This document shows positions 24,111 to 32,437 of a stretch of DNA of 64,000 nucleotides, one piece after another; within the stretch, counting starts at the first letter, position 1, and the number at the start of each line of letters is the position of its first letter. The translations under genes and the position numbers were made by a program. The stretch spans positions 1,240,001 through 1,304,000 of the forward strand of contig OZ242200.1 in the NCBI GenBank assembly GCA_965205995.1, read 5' to 3'. Under the pieces are notes generated by a model, which saw nothing but the letters and a program-made list of their open reading frames with translations, was not told the origin of the DNA and searched no databases. Source of the stretch: MPNO01 sp965205995 (GTDB taxonomy: Bacteria > Pseudomonadota > Alphaproteobacteria > MPNO01).

Positions 24111-25981
24111 GCGCCGCCACCGGATCTGCCCGGCCGCCGCGCGCCGTCGTCGGCTCGCAGATCAGCCGCGACGAGGAGATTTTCGGCGCCGCCTACGACC
24201 GCCGCGTGGCGAGCCGCTTCATGGCCTATGTCCGGCCCTATACGCGCTGGCTCCTGATCGCGCTCGGGGCGGTGCTGGTCTTTACCGGGGCCCAGCTCCT
24301 GATCCCGCTGATCATCCGCCATGCGATCGACGAGGCGATCCTCGCCGATGGCGGCGACGTCGTGCATCTGCAGCTCACCGCCGCCGTGTTCGGCGTCGTC
24401 ATCCTGGTCAGCTACGCCGCCAGCTACCTCCAGGACCGCCTGGTGGGCCATATCGGCGAGCGGGTGATCTTCGATCTCCGCCGCGCCATGTTCGCCCATC
24501 TCCAGGAGGTGTCGCTCTCCTTCATGGACAAGACCGAGGTCGGGCGGATGATGTCCCGCCTGCAGGGCGACGTGAACTCGCTGCAGGAATTCCTCGAAAA
24601 CTCGGTCACCGCCTTCGGCGACCTGCTGCTGCTGGTCGGCATCGTCGTCATCATGCTGACGCTCAATTTGGAGCTCGGGCTGCTCACCTTGGTGCTGGTG
24701 CCGACGCTGGCGGTGGTCCGCATCGTCTGGCTGCCGCGGGCCAAGATCGCCTTCCGCCGCGCGCGCGAGACCAACTCGATCGCCAACGGCGCGCTGGCCG
24801 AGGCGATCCACGCGGTGCGCACCGTCCAGGGGATGCGCCGCGAGGACGTCAATTTCCTGCTTTACGGCGACAAGGCGGGCGAGAACCTCGACGCCCATCT
24901 GCGCGCGGCCAGATACGCCCAGGCGATGGTGCCGGTGGTCGACACCCTGACCGGGGCGGCGCTCGCCATCGTGGTGGTGCTGGGCGGCTCGCTGGTGCTC
25001 GACAGCGCGCTCGAAATCGGGGTGATGGTCGCCTTCCTGTTCTACGTCCAGCGCTTCTTCGACCCGATCCGCTCGCTCACCATCCAGTACAGCATCATGC
25101 AGCGCGCGATGGCGTCGGGGCAGCGCATCTTCGAGGTGCTCGACGTGGCGCTGGCGATCACCGACAAGCCGGACGCGCTGTTTCCCAAGCGGGTGCGGGG
25201 CGCGATCGATTTCGATTGCGTCACCTTCGGCTACGCCCCCGGCCAGAAGGTGCTGCACGAGGTGAGCTTTTCGGTGGCGCCGGGCGAGACGGTGGCGCTG
25301 GTGGGTCCCACCGGATCCGGCAAGACCAGCATGATCGCCCTCCTCCACCGGTTCTACGACGTCTGGGACGGCCGTATCTCGATCGACGGGCACGACGTCC
25401 GGGAATACGCCAAGGCGGCGCTCGGGCGGCACATCGCGATGGTCCTCCAGGACCCCTATCTGTTCACCGGCACGGTGCTCGACAACATCCGCTTCTCCAC
25501 CGACAAGGCGACCCGCGAGGACATCGAGCGCGCCGCCCGCGCGGTCGGCGCGCATGACTTCATCGTCCAGCTCGCCGACGGCTACGACACCGTGCTCGAC
25601 CAGCAGGGGCGCAACCTCTCGCTCGGCCAGCGGCAGTTGCTGAGCTTCGCCCGCGCGCTGGTCGCCGACACGCCGATCCTGATCCTCGACGAAGCGACCG
25701 CGAATATCGATTCCTACACCGAGCGCCAGATCCAGATCGCGCTCGAACGCCTGCTGGAGGGGCGCACCGGCATCGTGATCGCCCACCGCCTCGCCACCGT
25801 GCGCGGCGCCGACCGCATCGTCGTCCTCAACGAGGGCCGCATCGTCGAGACCGGCAGCCACGAGGCGCTGATCGAGGCCCAGGGCCTCTATGCCAGGCTG
25901 TACGCGTTCAACTACGCCTCGTTCGACGACATCCCCGACGATCTCGTCGCCCGGGCGTCGGGCACGCGGGCGCGCACCTGA
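24107..25981 (+). CDS. ABC exporter half-transporter with canonical Walker B (heterodimer subunit 2)
   Basis: A 624-residue partner of the preceding gene with the same domain order. Walker A GPTGSGKTS is near residue 399 and Walker B ILILDEATANID near 523, with the catalytic Glu intact. Its signature, however, is LSLGQ instead of LSGGQ (near 503). Paired with subunit 1, one ATP site is fully canonical (this Walker B plus the LSGGQ of subunit 1) and the other is degenerate, as expected for asymmetric heterodimers. Translation is coupled to subunit 1, and the MFS gene starts five bases downstream. Confidence 0.94.
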   Translation: MSAATGSARPPRAVVGSQISRDEEIFGAAYDRRVASRFMAYVRPYTRWLLIALGAVLVFTGAQLLIPLIIRHAIDEAILADGGDVVHLQLTAAVFGVVILVSYAASYLQDRLVGHIGERVIFDLRRAMFAHLQEVSLSFMDKTEVGRMMSRLQGDVNSLQEFLENSVTAFGDLLLLVGIVVIMLTLNLELGLLTLVLVPTLAVVRIVWLPRAKIAFRRARETNSIANGALAEAIHAVRTVQGMRREDVNFLLYGDKAGENLDAHLRAARYAQAMVPVVDTLTGAALAIVVVLGGSLVLDSALEIGVMVAFLFYVQRFFDPIRSLTIQYSIMQRAMASGQRIFEVLDVALAITDKPDALFPKRVRGAIDFDCVTFGYAPGQKVLHEVSFSVAPGETVALVGPTGSGKTSMIALLHRFYDVWDGRISIDGHDVREYAKAALGRHIAMVLQDPYLFTGTVLDNIRFSTDKATREDIERAARAVGAHDFIVQLADGYDTVLDQQGRNLSLGQRQLLSFARALVADTPILILDEATANIDSYTERQIQIALERLLEGRTGIVIAHRLATVRGADRIVVLNEGRIVETGSHEALIEAQGLYARLYAFNYASFDDIPDDLVARASGTRART

Positions 25982-25985
25982 TCCG

Positions 25986-27245
25986 GTGACCTCCTCCGAC
26001 CGAACGCTCATCCGCCAGGGCTACGTGATCTACGCCGTGCTCTGCACCGGGCTGGTGGCGAGCCAGTTCTTCCGGGTGTCCAACGCCGTCATCGCGCCCG
26101 AGCTGATGGCCGAGCTGTCGATCCGCACCGAGACCATGGGGGTGGTCAACGGGACCTACTTCCTCGCCTTCGCGGCGATGCAGATCCCGGCCGGGATATT
26201 GCTCGACCGCTACGGCGCCAGGCGGATGGTGCCCGGGCTGTTCCTGCTCGCCGTCGCCGGCTCGCTGCTCTACGCTTGGGCGCAGAGCGGCCCGGAGCTG
26301 ATCGCCGGCCGCGCCCTGATCGGCATCGGCTGCGCGCTGGGGCTGATGGGCCCGATGGTGGTGATCGCCCGCTGGTTCGAGCGCGAGCGCTACGCGAGGC
26401 TGATCTCGCTGCTCTTCACCATCGGCGGGCTCGGCGCGCTGCTGGCCTCGACCCCGCTGGCCGCGGTGTCGGAGGCGATCGGCTGGCGCGGCGCGTTCCT
26501 GGCGATGGCGGCGGTGACGGGAGCCATCGCGGTCCTGCTCTTCGCGATCGTCCGCGACGCGCCGCCGGGCGCCGCCCCGGCCGAATCCGGGGTGGAGACC
26601 GCGGCCGAGATGTGGCGCGGGCTGGGCCGGGTGCTGGCGCTGCGCGATATGCGCTGGATCTGCGCCGTCCAGTTCGTGAGCTACGGCACGATGATCGCCA
26701 TCGTCGGGCTGTGGGCCGGCCCCTATCTCAACGACGTCCACGGGCTGCGCGGGGTCGACCGCGGCAACGCGCTTCTCGGCCTCAACGTCGTGCTGCTGGG
26801 CTCGGTGCTGCTGTTCAGCCATGTCGAGCGCTGGCTGGATTCGCGCAAGACGGCGGTCCTGGGCGGCGGCTGCCTCGCGGTCGCGCTGCTGTTGGTCCTC
26901 GCTTCGGTGCCCGGCCTCGCCCTCTGGGCCGCGCTCGGCCTGCTCGGCCTGTTCACCGTCGCCAGCGCGTTCTTCATGCTGATCCACGCCCATGCCCGGG
27001 CGATCCTGCCCGACCGGCTGATCGGCCGCGGGCTCACCCTGCAGAACCTCGCGGTGATGCTCGGCGTGTTCGTCCTGCAGGCGATCGCCGGGGTGATCGT
27101 CGGCGCCTTCGCACCCGAGGGCATCGAGGCGCCGGAGATCGCCTACCGCGCCGCCTTCGGCTTCCTCGCGCTGGCGCTCGCCGCCGGGATCGCGGCCTAT
27201 TGCCGCGTCGCCGACGTCTCGCCGCGCGGACAGGAAGGCGGGTAA
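25986..27245 (+). CDS. MFS transporter
   Basis: A 419-residue, about 12-helix major facilitator. It has a motif A-like GILLDRYGARRMVPG after helix 2 and an RALIGIGCALGLMGPMVVIARWF helix 4. The GTG at 25986 (VTSSDRTLIRQG) follows the ABC stop by four bases and is favoured over longer readings inside the ABC gene. It resembles nitrate/sugar-phosphate-type or uncharacterised MFS proteins. Being in the same operon as an ABC exporter is uncommon; whether the three proteins share a substrate is unknown. Confidence 0.88.
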   Translation: MTSSDRTLIRQGYVIYAVLCTGLVASQFFRVSNAVIAPELMAELSIRTETMGVVNGTYFLAFAAMQIPAGILLDRYGARRMVPGLFLLAVAGSLLYAWAQSGPELIAGRALIGIGCALGLMGPMVVIARWFERERYARLISLLFTIGGLGALLASTPLAAVSEAIGWRGAFLAMAAVTGAIAVLLFAIVRDAPPGAAPAESGVETAAEMWRGLGRVLALRDMRWICAVQFVSYGTMIAIVGLWAGPYLNDVHGLRGVDRGNALLGLNVVLLGSVLLFSHVERWLDSRKTAVLGGGCLAVALLLVLASVPGLALWAALGLLGLFTVASAFFMLIHAHARAILPDRLIGRGLTLQNLAVMLGVFVLQAIAGVIVGAFAPEGIEAPEIAYRAAFGFLALALAAGIAAYCRVADVSPRGQEGG

Positions 27246-27251
27246 GCGACC

Positions 27252-27288
27252 GTCCCGCTCGGGACAGGCTACGCCGCGTATCGAAGGG
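27252..27288. repeat. Family A intergenic repeat, copy 2 (partial)
   Basis: Reads GTCCCGCTCGGGACAGGCT then ACGCCGCGTATCGAAGGG, the variant with an internal CCGCTCGGGACAGGCT insert that also occurs at 47003 and 57782. A short family B half (27320-27337) follows. This is the end of the GC-rich block before the lower-GC patch. Confidence 0.65.
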
Positions 27289-27391
27289 CGCGCGCACGCC
27301 GCGCCCCTGACCCCCTCCCTCGTCATAGCGACCGGAGCCGGCCCCGCCCGTTGGCTTGAACAGGCGGCTCATTCTCGACACCTGCCCGCCG

Positions 27392-27420
27392 TTGACAGCG
27401 CTTAAATACCTTTTGATTAT
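27392..27420 (+). promoter_or_regulatory. Promoter upstream of the first PD-(D/E)XK-like gene
   Basis: A perfect TTGACA (27392-27397), a 17-base AT-rich spacer, then GATTAT (27415-27420, four of six to TATAAT). It predicts a start about 95 bases before the ATG at 27523. It sits in markedly AT-richer DNA than the surroundings. Confidence 0.6.
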
Positions 27421-27522
27421 GAAACCATTATCTATCTGCATATTTGGAAATGTCCTGGCGTGCGGTTTGCACCCAAAGGCGTTGCCTCGCGGATGAGCTT
27501 CTATTTGACGGAGAAATTTTGG

Positions 27523-28188
27523 ATGCCCAGCAGAAAAACGATCAGAGAAGCCATATTCGCGGGCACAAGATCGGCGAACGTCAAATACGAGGAATTGTCC
27601 AACGGCTGGTGGCTGACCGATTCCGGCGTTGAAAGTCTGCTGGTCTCGGCCATCGCGGAGAGCCTCGGTTCCAAACAGAGCGACGGCGAGAGCCTCGTGA
27701 TGGAGCTGCCGTTCCGCAACATAGTGGACTGGTCGGGCATCAGCCGCCGCCGCGGCCGGCCGCGGGCGACCCTCAAGGGAATCAATCGCGCGGATATCGT
27801 GCTCTTCAACGGGAACGGAAGACCGGTCTGCGTCATCGAGGTCAAACGGCTGTGGGACCGGGCGCGGTGCTTCGGGGATCTGGCCCGAATTCGGGATCTC
27901 GTCCTGCAATGCAACCGGCAGCACGACGGTTCGCTGAGACGCGGATTCCTGGCCTTGATGCTGGCCAAGAAGGAGACCGCGAACGAGACGGCGAAACAGA
28001 GGGTGGGAAAACAGGCGGAACAGATCGAAGACCTGATTGAAGCCGGGTTCGACAGCAGAGGATTGACGCTGCGGTGCTTCGCGGGACCGGTGAGACGCTA
28101 CCCGGAGAAATATCGGATCATCTACGACGAGTGCGAATGGGCCCATGCCGGCTTCTGCGTCGAGCTGTCGAGTCCCAACGCCGGCTGA
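27523..28188 (+). CDS. PD-(D/E)XK nuclease-like protein, paralogue 1
   Basis: A 221-residue protein of no family I can name. Residues about 88-105 read ADIVLFNGNGRPVCVIEVKR: an Asp on one strand and an E-x-K on the next, the core of PD-(D/E)XK nucleases, with an upstream Glu-rich helix (ESLVMELPF). It is paralogous to the next gene. The ATG at 27523 is used because both copies share GGAGAAATnTTGGATGCC around it; an earlier start at 27460 would extend it without counterpart in copy 2. Lower GC than neighbours suggests recent transfer. No methylase or partner gene is adjacent, so restriction, repair or mobile-element function is unproven. Confidence 0.8.
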   Translation: MPSRKTIREAIFAGTRSANVKYEELSNGWWLTDSGVESLLVSAIAESLGSKQSDGESLVMELPFRNIVDWSGISRRRGRPRATLKGINRADIVLFNGNGRPVCVIEVKRLWDRARCFGDLARIRDLVLQCNRQHDGSLRRGFLALMLAKKETANETAKQRVGKQAEQIEDLIEAGFDSRGLTLRCFAGPVRRYPEKYRIIYDECEWAHAGFCVELSSPNAG

Positions 28189-28408
28189 GCGCCGTCATTT
28201 GGCGGCGGTAATCGCCGGGGCTCGGATGGAAAATCCGCTTCGATCCGGCACGGATTTGCCTCAACGCGGATCGAGATCGAATAAATCTCTGAATTTTCCT
28301 CTTGTCGGGGAATGCGGTTCGGAGAGGGACCGTCAGGGAAGCTGAGTCTGCCCATGGGCTGGGCTGGCGGCTCGGTGGATAGACCTCAATTGAAAGGAGA
28401 AATATTGG

Positions 28409-29080
28409 ATGCCAAGTAGTAAAGCGATGAGAAGTGCCATATTCGCGGGCATAAGGGCGGCAAATGTAGAGTACGAGAAGTGGTCGAACGGGTGGTGGGT
28501 CACCGATTCGGGAGTGGAAGGGCTGATGGTCTCGTTCATCGCGAAGCGGCTCAGTTCCAGACAGAACGACCGAGAGAGCCTCGTGATGGAATTGGCGTTC
28601 CGCTACATACTGGAATGGGCGGGCGCCATGCGCCCCCGCGGCCGGCCAAAGAGAGCCCTCCGCGGCAAGAATCTTGCGGATATCGTACTACTCGACAGGG
28701 ACGAGAGACCGGCCTGCGTCGTCGAGGTGAAGCGGATGTGGGACCGGAATCAATGCTTTGGGGATTTGGAAAAAATTCGCGACCTCGTCCTGCAATGCAA
28801 CCGGCAGCACGACGGTTCGCTGAGACGCGGATTCCTGGCCTTGATGCTGGCCAAGAAGGCGACCGCGAACGAGACGGCGAAACAGCGGATAGGCCAACAG
28901 GCGGCACAGATCGAAGACCTGATTGAAGCCGGGTTCGACCACAAGGGCTTGACGCTGCGGTGCTTCGCGGGACCGGTGAGACATTACCCCAAGGAATATC
29001 GAATCCTGTACGACGAGTGCGAATGGGCCCATGCCGGCTTCTGCGTCGAGCTGTCGAGCCCCAACGCCCGGGCCGGCTGA
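28409..29080 (+). CDS. PD-(D/E)XK nuclease-like protein, paralogue 2
   Basis: A 223-residue tandem paralogue of the preceding gene, with the same AIFAGIRAANVEYE start, SNGWWVTDSGVEG segment and the ADIVLLDRDERPACVVEVKR nuclease-like core. The C-terminal half (from about residue 120) is far more similar to copy 1, at both protein and DNA level, than the N-terminal half, suggesting gene conversion or recent recombination. An AAAGGAG ribosome site precedes the ATG. It stops seven bases from the convergent oxygenase gene. Function is unknown. Confidence 0.8.
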   Translation: MPSSKAMRSAIFAGIRAANVEYEKWSNGWWVTDSGVEGLMVSFIAKRLSSRQNDRESLVMELAFRYILEWAGAMRPRGRPKRALRGKNLADIVLLDRDERPACVVEVKRMWDRNQCFGDLEKIRDLVLQCNRQHDGSLRRGFLALMLAKKATANETAKQRIGQQAAQIEDLIEAGFDHKGLTLRCFAGPVRHYPKEYRILYDECEWAHAGFCVELSSPNARAG

Positions 29081-29086
29081 CCGGTG

Positions 29087-30055
29087 TCAGCCCGCCCCGG
29101 CGGTGATCGTCGTCACCTGGCGGCGGCGGTAGTCGCCGGCGAGCACCGGCCGGTGCCGCGCCTGCTCGCCGGGGCGCCGGCAGGTCTCGATGCATTCGAT
29201 CGACGCGTCGTGGTTGGGATGGGCGAAGAAGGCGATCGACAGCCGACCGGTGCGCACGCCGGCGGGCGGGTTGGCGACGCGGTGGAGGTTGGACAGCCAC
29301 CGGTCGTTGGTCCAGGTCATCATCAGATCGCCGATATTGACGACGAAGCTGTCGGCCGGCGGCTTGACGTCGATCCAGCCGCCGTCCCGACCGCGCACCT
29401 GGAGCCCGCCCGGGCTGTCGTCGGCGAGCAGGATGGTGTGGCTGCCGAAATCGGTATGCGCGCCGCAGCGGAGCGCGCCTGCCGCCGGCGGTTCGGGCTG
29501 CGCCGGGTAGTGCAGCACGCGGACCGTGCTGGCGTGGCGGTCGAACTTGTCGAGGAAGAACCGGTTCGGAAGCCCGAGCGCGTCGGCGAAGATGCCGAGC
29601 AGGGCGACATTGAGCGCTTCCAGCGCGCGGTAATAGGCCTTGAAGGCGGCGACCGTGCCGTTGGCGCCGCCCGCGCCGCCCGGCCAGATATTGTCCTGAT
29701 AGGCGAAGCCGGCCCCGGGCGCGGCGAAATACGGGTCGTCCGGCAGGTCGAAGGGCCCGAAGATGAATCCCTCGCGGAGATCGGCGGGTGCTCTTTCGGT
29801 CCTGGTCGAGCCGTTGTACTCGGACCGGAAGGGCGTGTAGCCGCGGTTGAGCGTGCCCGCCGCGTCGGCGAGCGCCGCCTTTTCCGCCGCCGGCCGGGCG
29901 AACAGCGCGCGGGCGGCTTCGCGCATCGCCCCCATTGTCGATGCCGGAACGCCGTGGCCGGCGACGACGAGGAAACCGATTTCCTCGACCGCGCGACCGA
30001 CCGCCGCAGCCGCCGCGGCGCGGCCGCCGGAGAGGTCGATGACGGGGACGCTCAC
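29087..30055 (-). CDS. Isopenicillin N synthase-like 2OG-Fe(II) oxygenase
   Basis: A 322-residue non-heme iron oxygenase. The DIOX_N region (EIGFLVVAGHGVP) is followed by the beta-helix core: HTD in CGAHTDFGSHTIL (about residue 198) and the distal His in LSNLHRVANPP, with the co-substrate Arg-x-Ser in TGRLSIAFF. Unlike the first oxygenase at 8821, the sequence fits the classic 2-oxoglutarate-binding form. The MFS gene directly upstream ends four bases before this start, so they form an operon, perhaps taking up and oxidising the same compound. Confidence 0.92.
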   Translation of the reverse strand: MSVPVIDLSGGRAAAAAAVGRAVEEIGFLVVAGHGVPASTMGAMREAARALFARPAAEKAALADAAGTLNRGYTPFRSEYNGSTRTERAPADLREGFIFGPFDLPDDPYFAAPGAGFAYQDNIWPGGAGGANGTVAAFKAYYRALEALNVALLGIFADALGLPNRFFLDKFDRHASTVRVLHYPAQPEPPAAGALRCGAHTDFGSHTILLADDSPGGLQVRGRDGGWIDVKPPADSFVVNIGDLMMTWTNDRWLSNLHRVANPPAGVRTGRLSIAFFAHPNHDASIECIETCRRPGEQARHRPVLAGDYRRRQVTTITAGAG

Positions 30056-30059
30056 CGGT

Positions 30060-31274
30060 TCACGCCGCCACGGCCGGCGCCGGGCGCCGCAGCGGCCGGT
30101 CGTCGATCGGGATGTGGAGCCCCGCCGCGGCGACGCCCAGCCCCACCCCGCCCCAGAAGATGAGGTCGTAATTGCCCATCGCGTCGTAGACGATACCGCC
30201 CAGCCAGATGCCGAGAAAGCTCCCGATCTGGTGGCTGAAGAAGGTGATCCCGACCAGCGTGGCGATGAACCGTGTGCCGAAGATCTGCGCCACCACCCCG
30301 GTGGTGAGCGGCACGGTGGCGAGCCACATGAGCCCCATCAGGCAGGCGAAGACGATCACGCTGGCGGCCGAGATCGGCAGCATGATGAACACCGCCATGA
30401 CGACGGCGCGCGCGCCGTAGATGATCGAGAGCAGATATTTCATCGACCGCCTGGCGCCGAGATTGGCCCAGAAGATGCAGCCGACGATGTTGAACCCGCC
30501 GATCAGCGCGAGCGCCGTCGCGCCGAGCCAGGACGGCTGTTGCAGATCCGAGAGATAGGCCGGCAGATGCGCGCCGATGAACATCGTCTGGAAGCCGCAG
30601 ACGAAATAGCCGGCATTCAGCAGATGGTAGCCGCCATGGCCGCCCGCCTCGCGCAAGGCGGCGCCGATGCGCTGGGTGGACGCCTCCTCCGTGCCCGCGC
30701 GGTTGCCGCCGGCCAGGATGGCGGCGAGCGGCACGATCAGCGCCGCCATGCCGGCGATGACGATCAGCGCCGCCGACCAGCCGTTGCCGATCAGCAGCCA
30801 CTGGCCGAACGGCACCAGGAGAAGCTGGCCCGATGAGCCGCCGGCGCTGGCGATACCGAGATAGATGCTGCGCTTGCCCGGCGGCGCGATCCGGCTGATG
30901 GTGGCGAGGATGATCGGAAACCCGGTCATGCTCATGCCGAACCCGGTCATGAACCCGACCCCGATGGTCGCATCGACGGGGGCGCTCGCCTCCGCCATCA
31001 GCAACAGCCCGGCGGCATAGATCAGACCGCCGGCCGCCACCACCTTCCCCGGCCCGAAGCGGTCCGCCAGCCAGCCCATGAAGGGGGTCGAGATGCCCCA
31101 GACCAGGCTCTGCAGCGCCACCGCGAAGGCGAACACCTCGCGGTCCCAGCCGAGCCCGGTGCTGATCGGCGCCATATAGAGGCCGAGATTCTGGCGCAGC
31201 CCGAAAGAGAGCAGCAGGATCGCCGTGCCGCCGGCAAGGACGACCACCGGCGTGCGCCAGGTCGGCGGAGTCAT
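30060..31274 (-). CDS. MFS transporter
   Basis: A 404-residue, about 12-helix transporter. The motif A loop GWLADRFGPGKVVAAGG is after helix 2 and a second repeat occurs mid-protein. The family resembles oxalate/formate or monocarboxylate-type MFS proteins, with the LRQNLGLYMAPIS start helix. The ATG at 31274 (MTPPTWRTP) gives a normal N-terminus; the longer open frame upstream is spurious. It is followed four bases later by the oxygenase gene. Substrate unknown, possibly the oxygenase substrate. Confidence 0.9.
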   Translation of the reverse strand: MTPPTWRTPVVVLAGGTAILLLSFGLRQNLGLYMAPISTGLGWDREVFAFAVALQSLVWGISTPFMGWLADRFGPGKVVAAGGLIYAAGLLLMAEASAPVDATIGVGFMTGFGMSMTGFPIILATISRIAPPGKRSIYLGIASAGGSSGQLLLVPFGQWLLIGNGWSAALIVIAGMAALIVPLAAILAGGNRAGTEEASTQRIGAALREAGGHGGYHLLNAGYFVCGFQTMFIGAHLPAYLSDLQQPSWLGATALALIGGFNIVGCIFWANLGARRSMKYLLSIIYGARAVVMAVFIMLPISAASVIVFACLMGLMWLATVPLTTGVVAQIFGTRFIATLVGITFFSHQIGSFLGIWLGGIVYDAMGNYDLIFWGGVGLGVAAAGLHIPIDDRPLRRPAPAVAA

Positions 31275-31338
31275 TGAGCGTTCTCTTGGGCCCCGGATCG
31301 CAGCGCCGGACGGGCCAACCATCGGCGGCTGCCGCCGG

Positions 31339-31566
31339 TCACGTTCGGTCTTCGGAGGGAGTGGCGCCGCAAATCGCTTCGTCGGCAAGGGCGGCCAGTC
31401 CCTCGCGCAGCGCATCCGCCGTGTCGAATACCCGGTAGCGTCCTGCCTCGATGTCGGCGATGCCGGCCTCCACCGCGTCGCGCATCGCCCTGAGGCGGAC
31501 CTCTGCGTCCCGCCGCTCAACCAAGGCGGCCTGGCGATTTGAACGGACGATATAGCGCGTGGGCAT
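31339..31566 (-). CDS. Small antitoxin-like protein, orphan
   Basis: A 75-residue protein with the start MPTRYIVRSN and a helical body EVRLRAMRDAVEAGIADIEAGRYRVFD that resembles ParD/antitoxin-type small proteins, but I do not see a clear ribbon-helix-helix motif. A TTG at 31587 could extend it. No toxin-sized gene overlaps it; downstream is the MFS gene, 64 bases away. An inverted repeat GGCAT-CAT-ATGCC lies 30 bases upstream, possibly its operator. Antitoxin function is tentative. Confidence 0.55.
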   Translation of the reverse strand: MPTRYIVRSNRQAALVERRDAEVRLRAMRDAVEAGIADIEAGRYRVFDTADALREGLAALADEAICGATPSEDRT

Positions 31567-31595
31567 GACGGGTTTTCCGCAGGTCAATCGATGTA

Positions 31596-31608
31596 GGCAT
31601 CATATGCC
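31596..31608. promoter_or_regulatory. Inverted repeat upstream of the antitoxin-like gene
   Basis: GGCAT-CAT-ATGCC has perfect five-base arms and contains a TATGAT -10-like hexamer on the minus strand (31604-31599). It lies in the 200-base divergent gap between the antitoxin-like gene and the plus-strand gene at 31768. It may be an operator, but the -35 is not clear. Confidence 0.3.
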
Positions 31609-31767
31609 ATTTTCCCGAGGCGCAGCGGTATGGAAGTTCGCTCCTGGCGGTGACCCGATTGCGACTTGCGGCGCAATGCCCGATAGTCGCCGCGCGCAAA
31701 CGCCTCGGCGAACCATGGTCCGACTTGCAACCGTGACGATCGAGTACCCGCCGCCTGGGAGGCTGTC

Positions 31768-32394
31768 GTGACGTCCGGGCTCCGCCTGGAGCGCGGAGAC
31801 AGCTCCGCGCTGGCCGAAATCGGGGCCGTCAACGCGGCGCTCGCCAGGTTCGGCGCCCGGGTCTGGCCGCTCGATCTCGGCGCGGTCGCGGCCGATATCC
31901 GGGCATTGCTCGCCCGGCCGACGCTCACCGCCGCCGAGTCGGCGCGGATCGAGGAGACAATGCTGCTTCCCCGCACGGCGCTGCTCGAAAAACTCGCCGA
32001 GGCGGGGCGCACGCCGCATGTCCCCGGCGGCGGTGCGCTGGAGACCGAGGTCGCCAACCACGGCTACGCCTACCCGCAGCTTTTCGTCGTCGAGGCGGGT
32101 GCCGACTACAGCCGCTTCGACCGGTTCCACGTCAACGTCGCCGAAGACGGCACCGCCGTCGACGAGGTCATGCAGGTCCTCTCGGGCGGCGGGGTGCGCA
32201 TCCTCCAGCGCCTGCCGGGGGCGGGGTCGGCAACCCTCACACTCGACTGCCCGTCCCCCGACCGCGGCTGGACCGTCACCTATGACGGCGGGGTCTCCCA
32301 TATCGGCAGCATGTCGGCGGCCGCGCCCGGCACCAAGGCGCTGATGCAGGTGTTCGGCCCGGCGCGCTGGACGATGCGCTACGACGCCGACTGA
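31768..32394 (+). CDS. Hypothetical protein, possibly cupin-like
   Basis: A 208-residue soluble protein I do not recognise. The C-terminal half contains a strand-rich stretch (RFHVNVAEDGTAVDEVMQV, LSGGGVRILQRLPG, SATLTLDCPSPDRGWTV) that could be a cupin-like barrel, though metal ligands are not obvious. The N-terminal half is helical with a DLGAVAADIRALLARP segment. The GTG at 31768 has GGGAGG at five bases, supporting the start. It is followed 43 bases later by the metallophosphoesterase gene in the same direction. Confidence 0.75.
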   Translation: MTSGLRLERGDSSALAEIGAVNAALARFGARVWPLDLGAVAADIRALLARPTLTAAESARIEETMLLPRTALLEKLAEAGRTPHVPGGGALETEVANHGYAYPQLFVVEAGADYSRFDRFHVNVAEDGTAVDEVMQVLSGGGVRILQRLPGAGSATLTLDCPSPDRGWTVTYDGGVSHIGSMSAAAPGTKALMQVFGPARWTMRYDAD

Positions 32395-32437
32395 TCGTGT
32401 ATATCAGGGGACGCCGCACCCCGGGGAGATCGAAGGT

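Noticed and set aside
31584..31730. A 48-codon frame upstream of the antitoxin-like gene ending in MAYDAYID
   Set aside because: It has only a TTG start, no ribosome site, and its end overlaps the candidate operator; coding cannot be supported.
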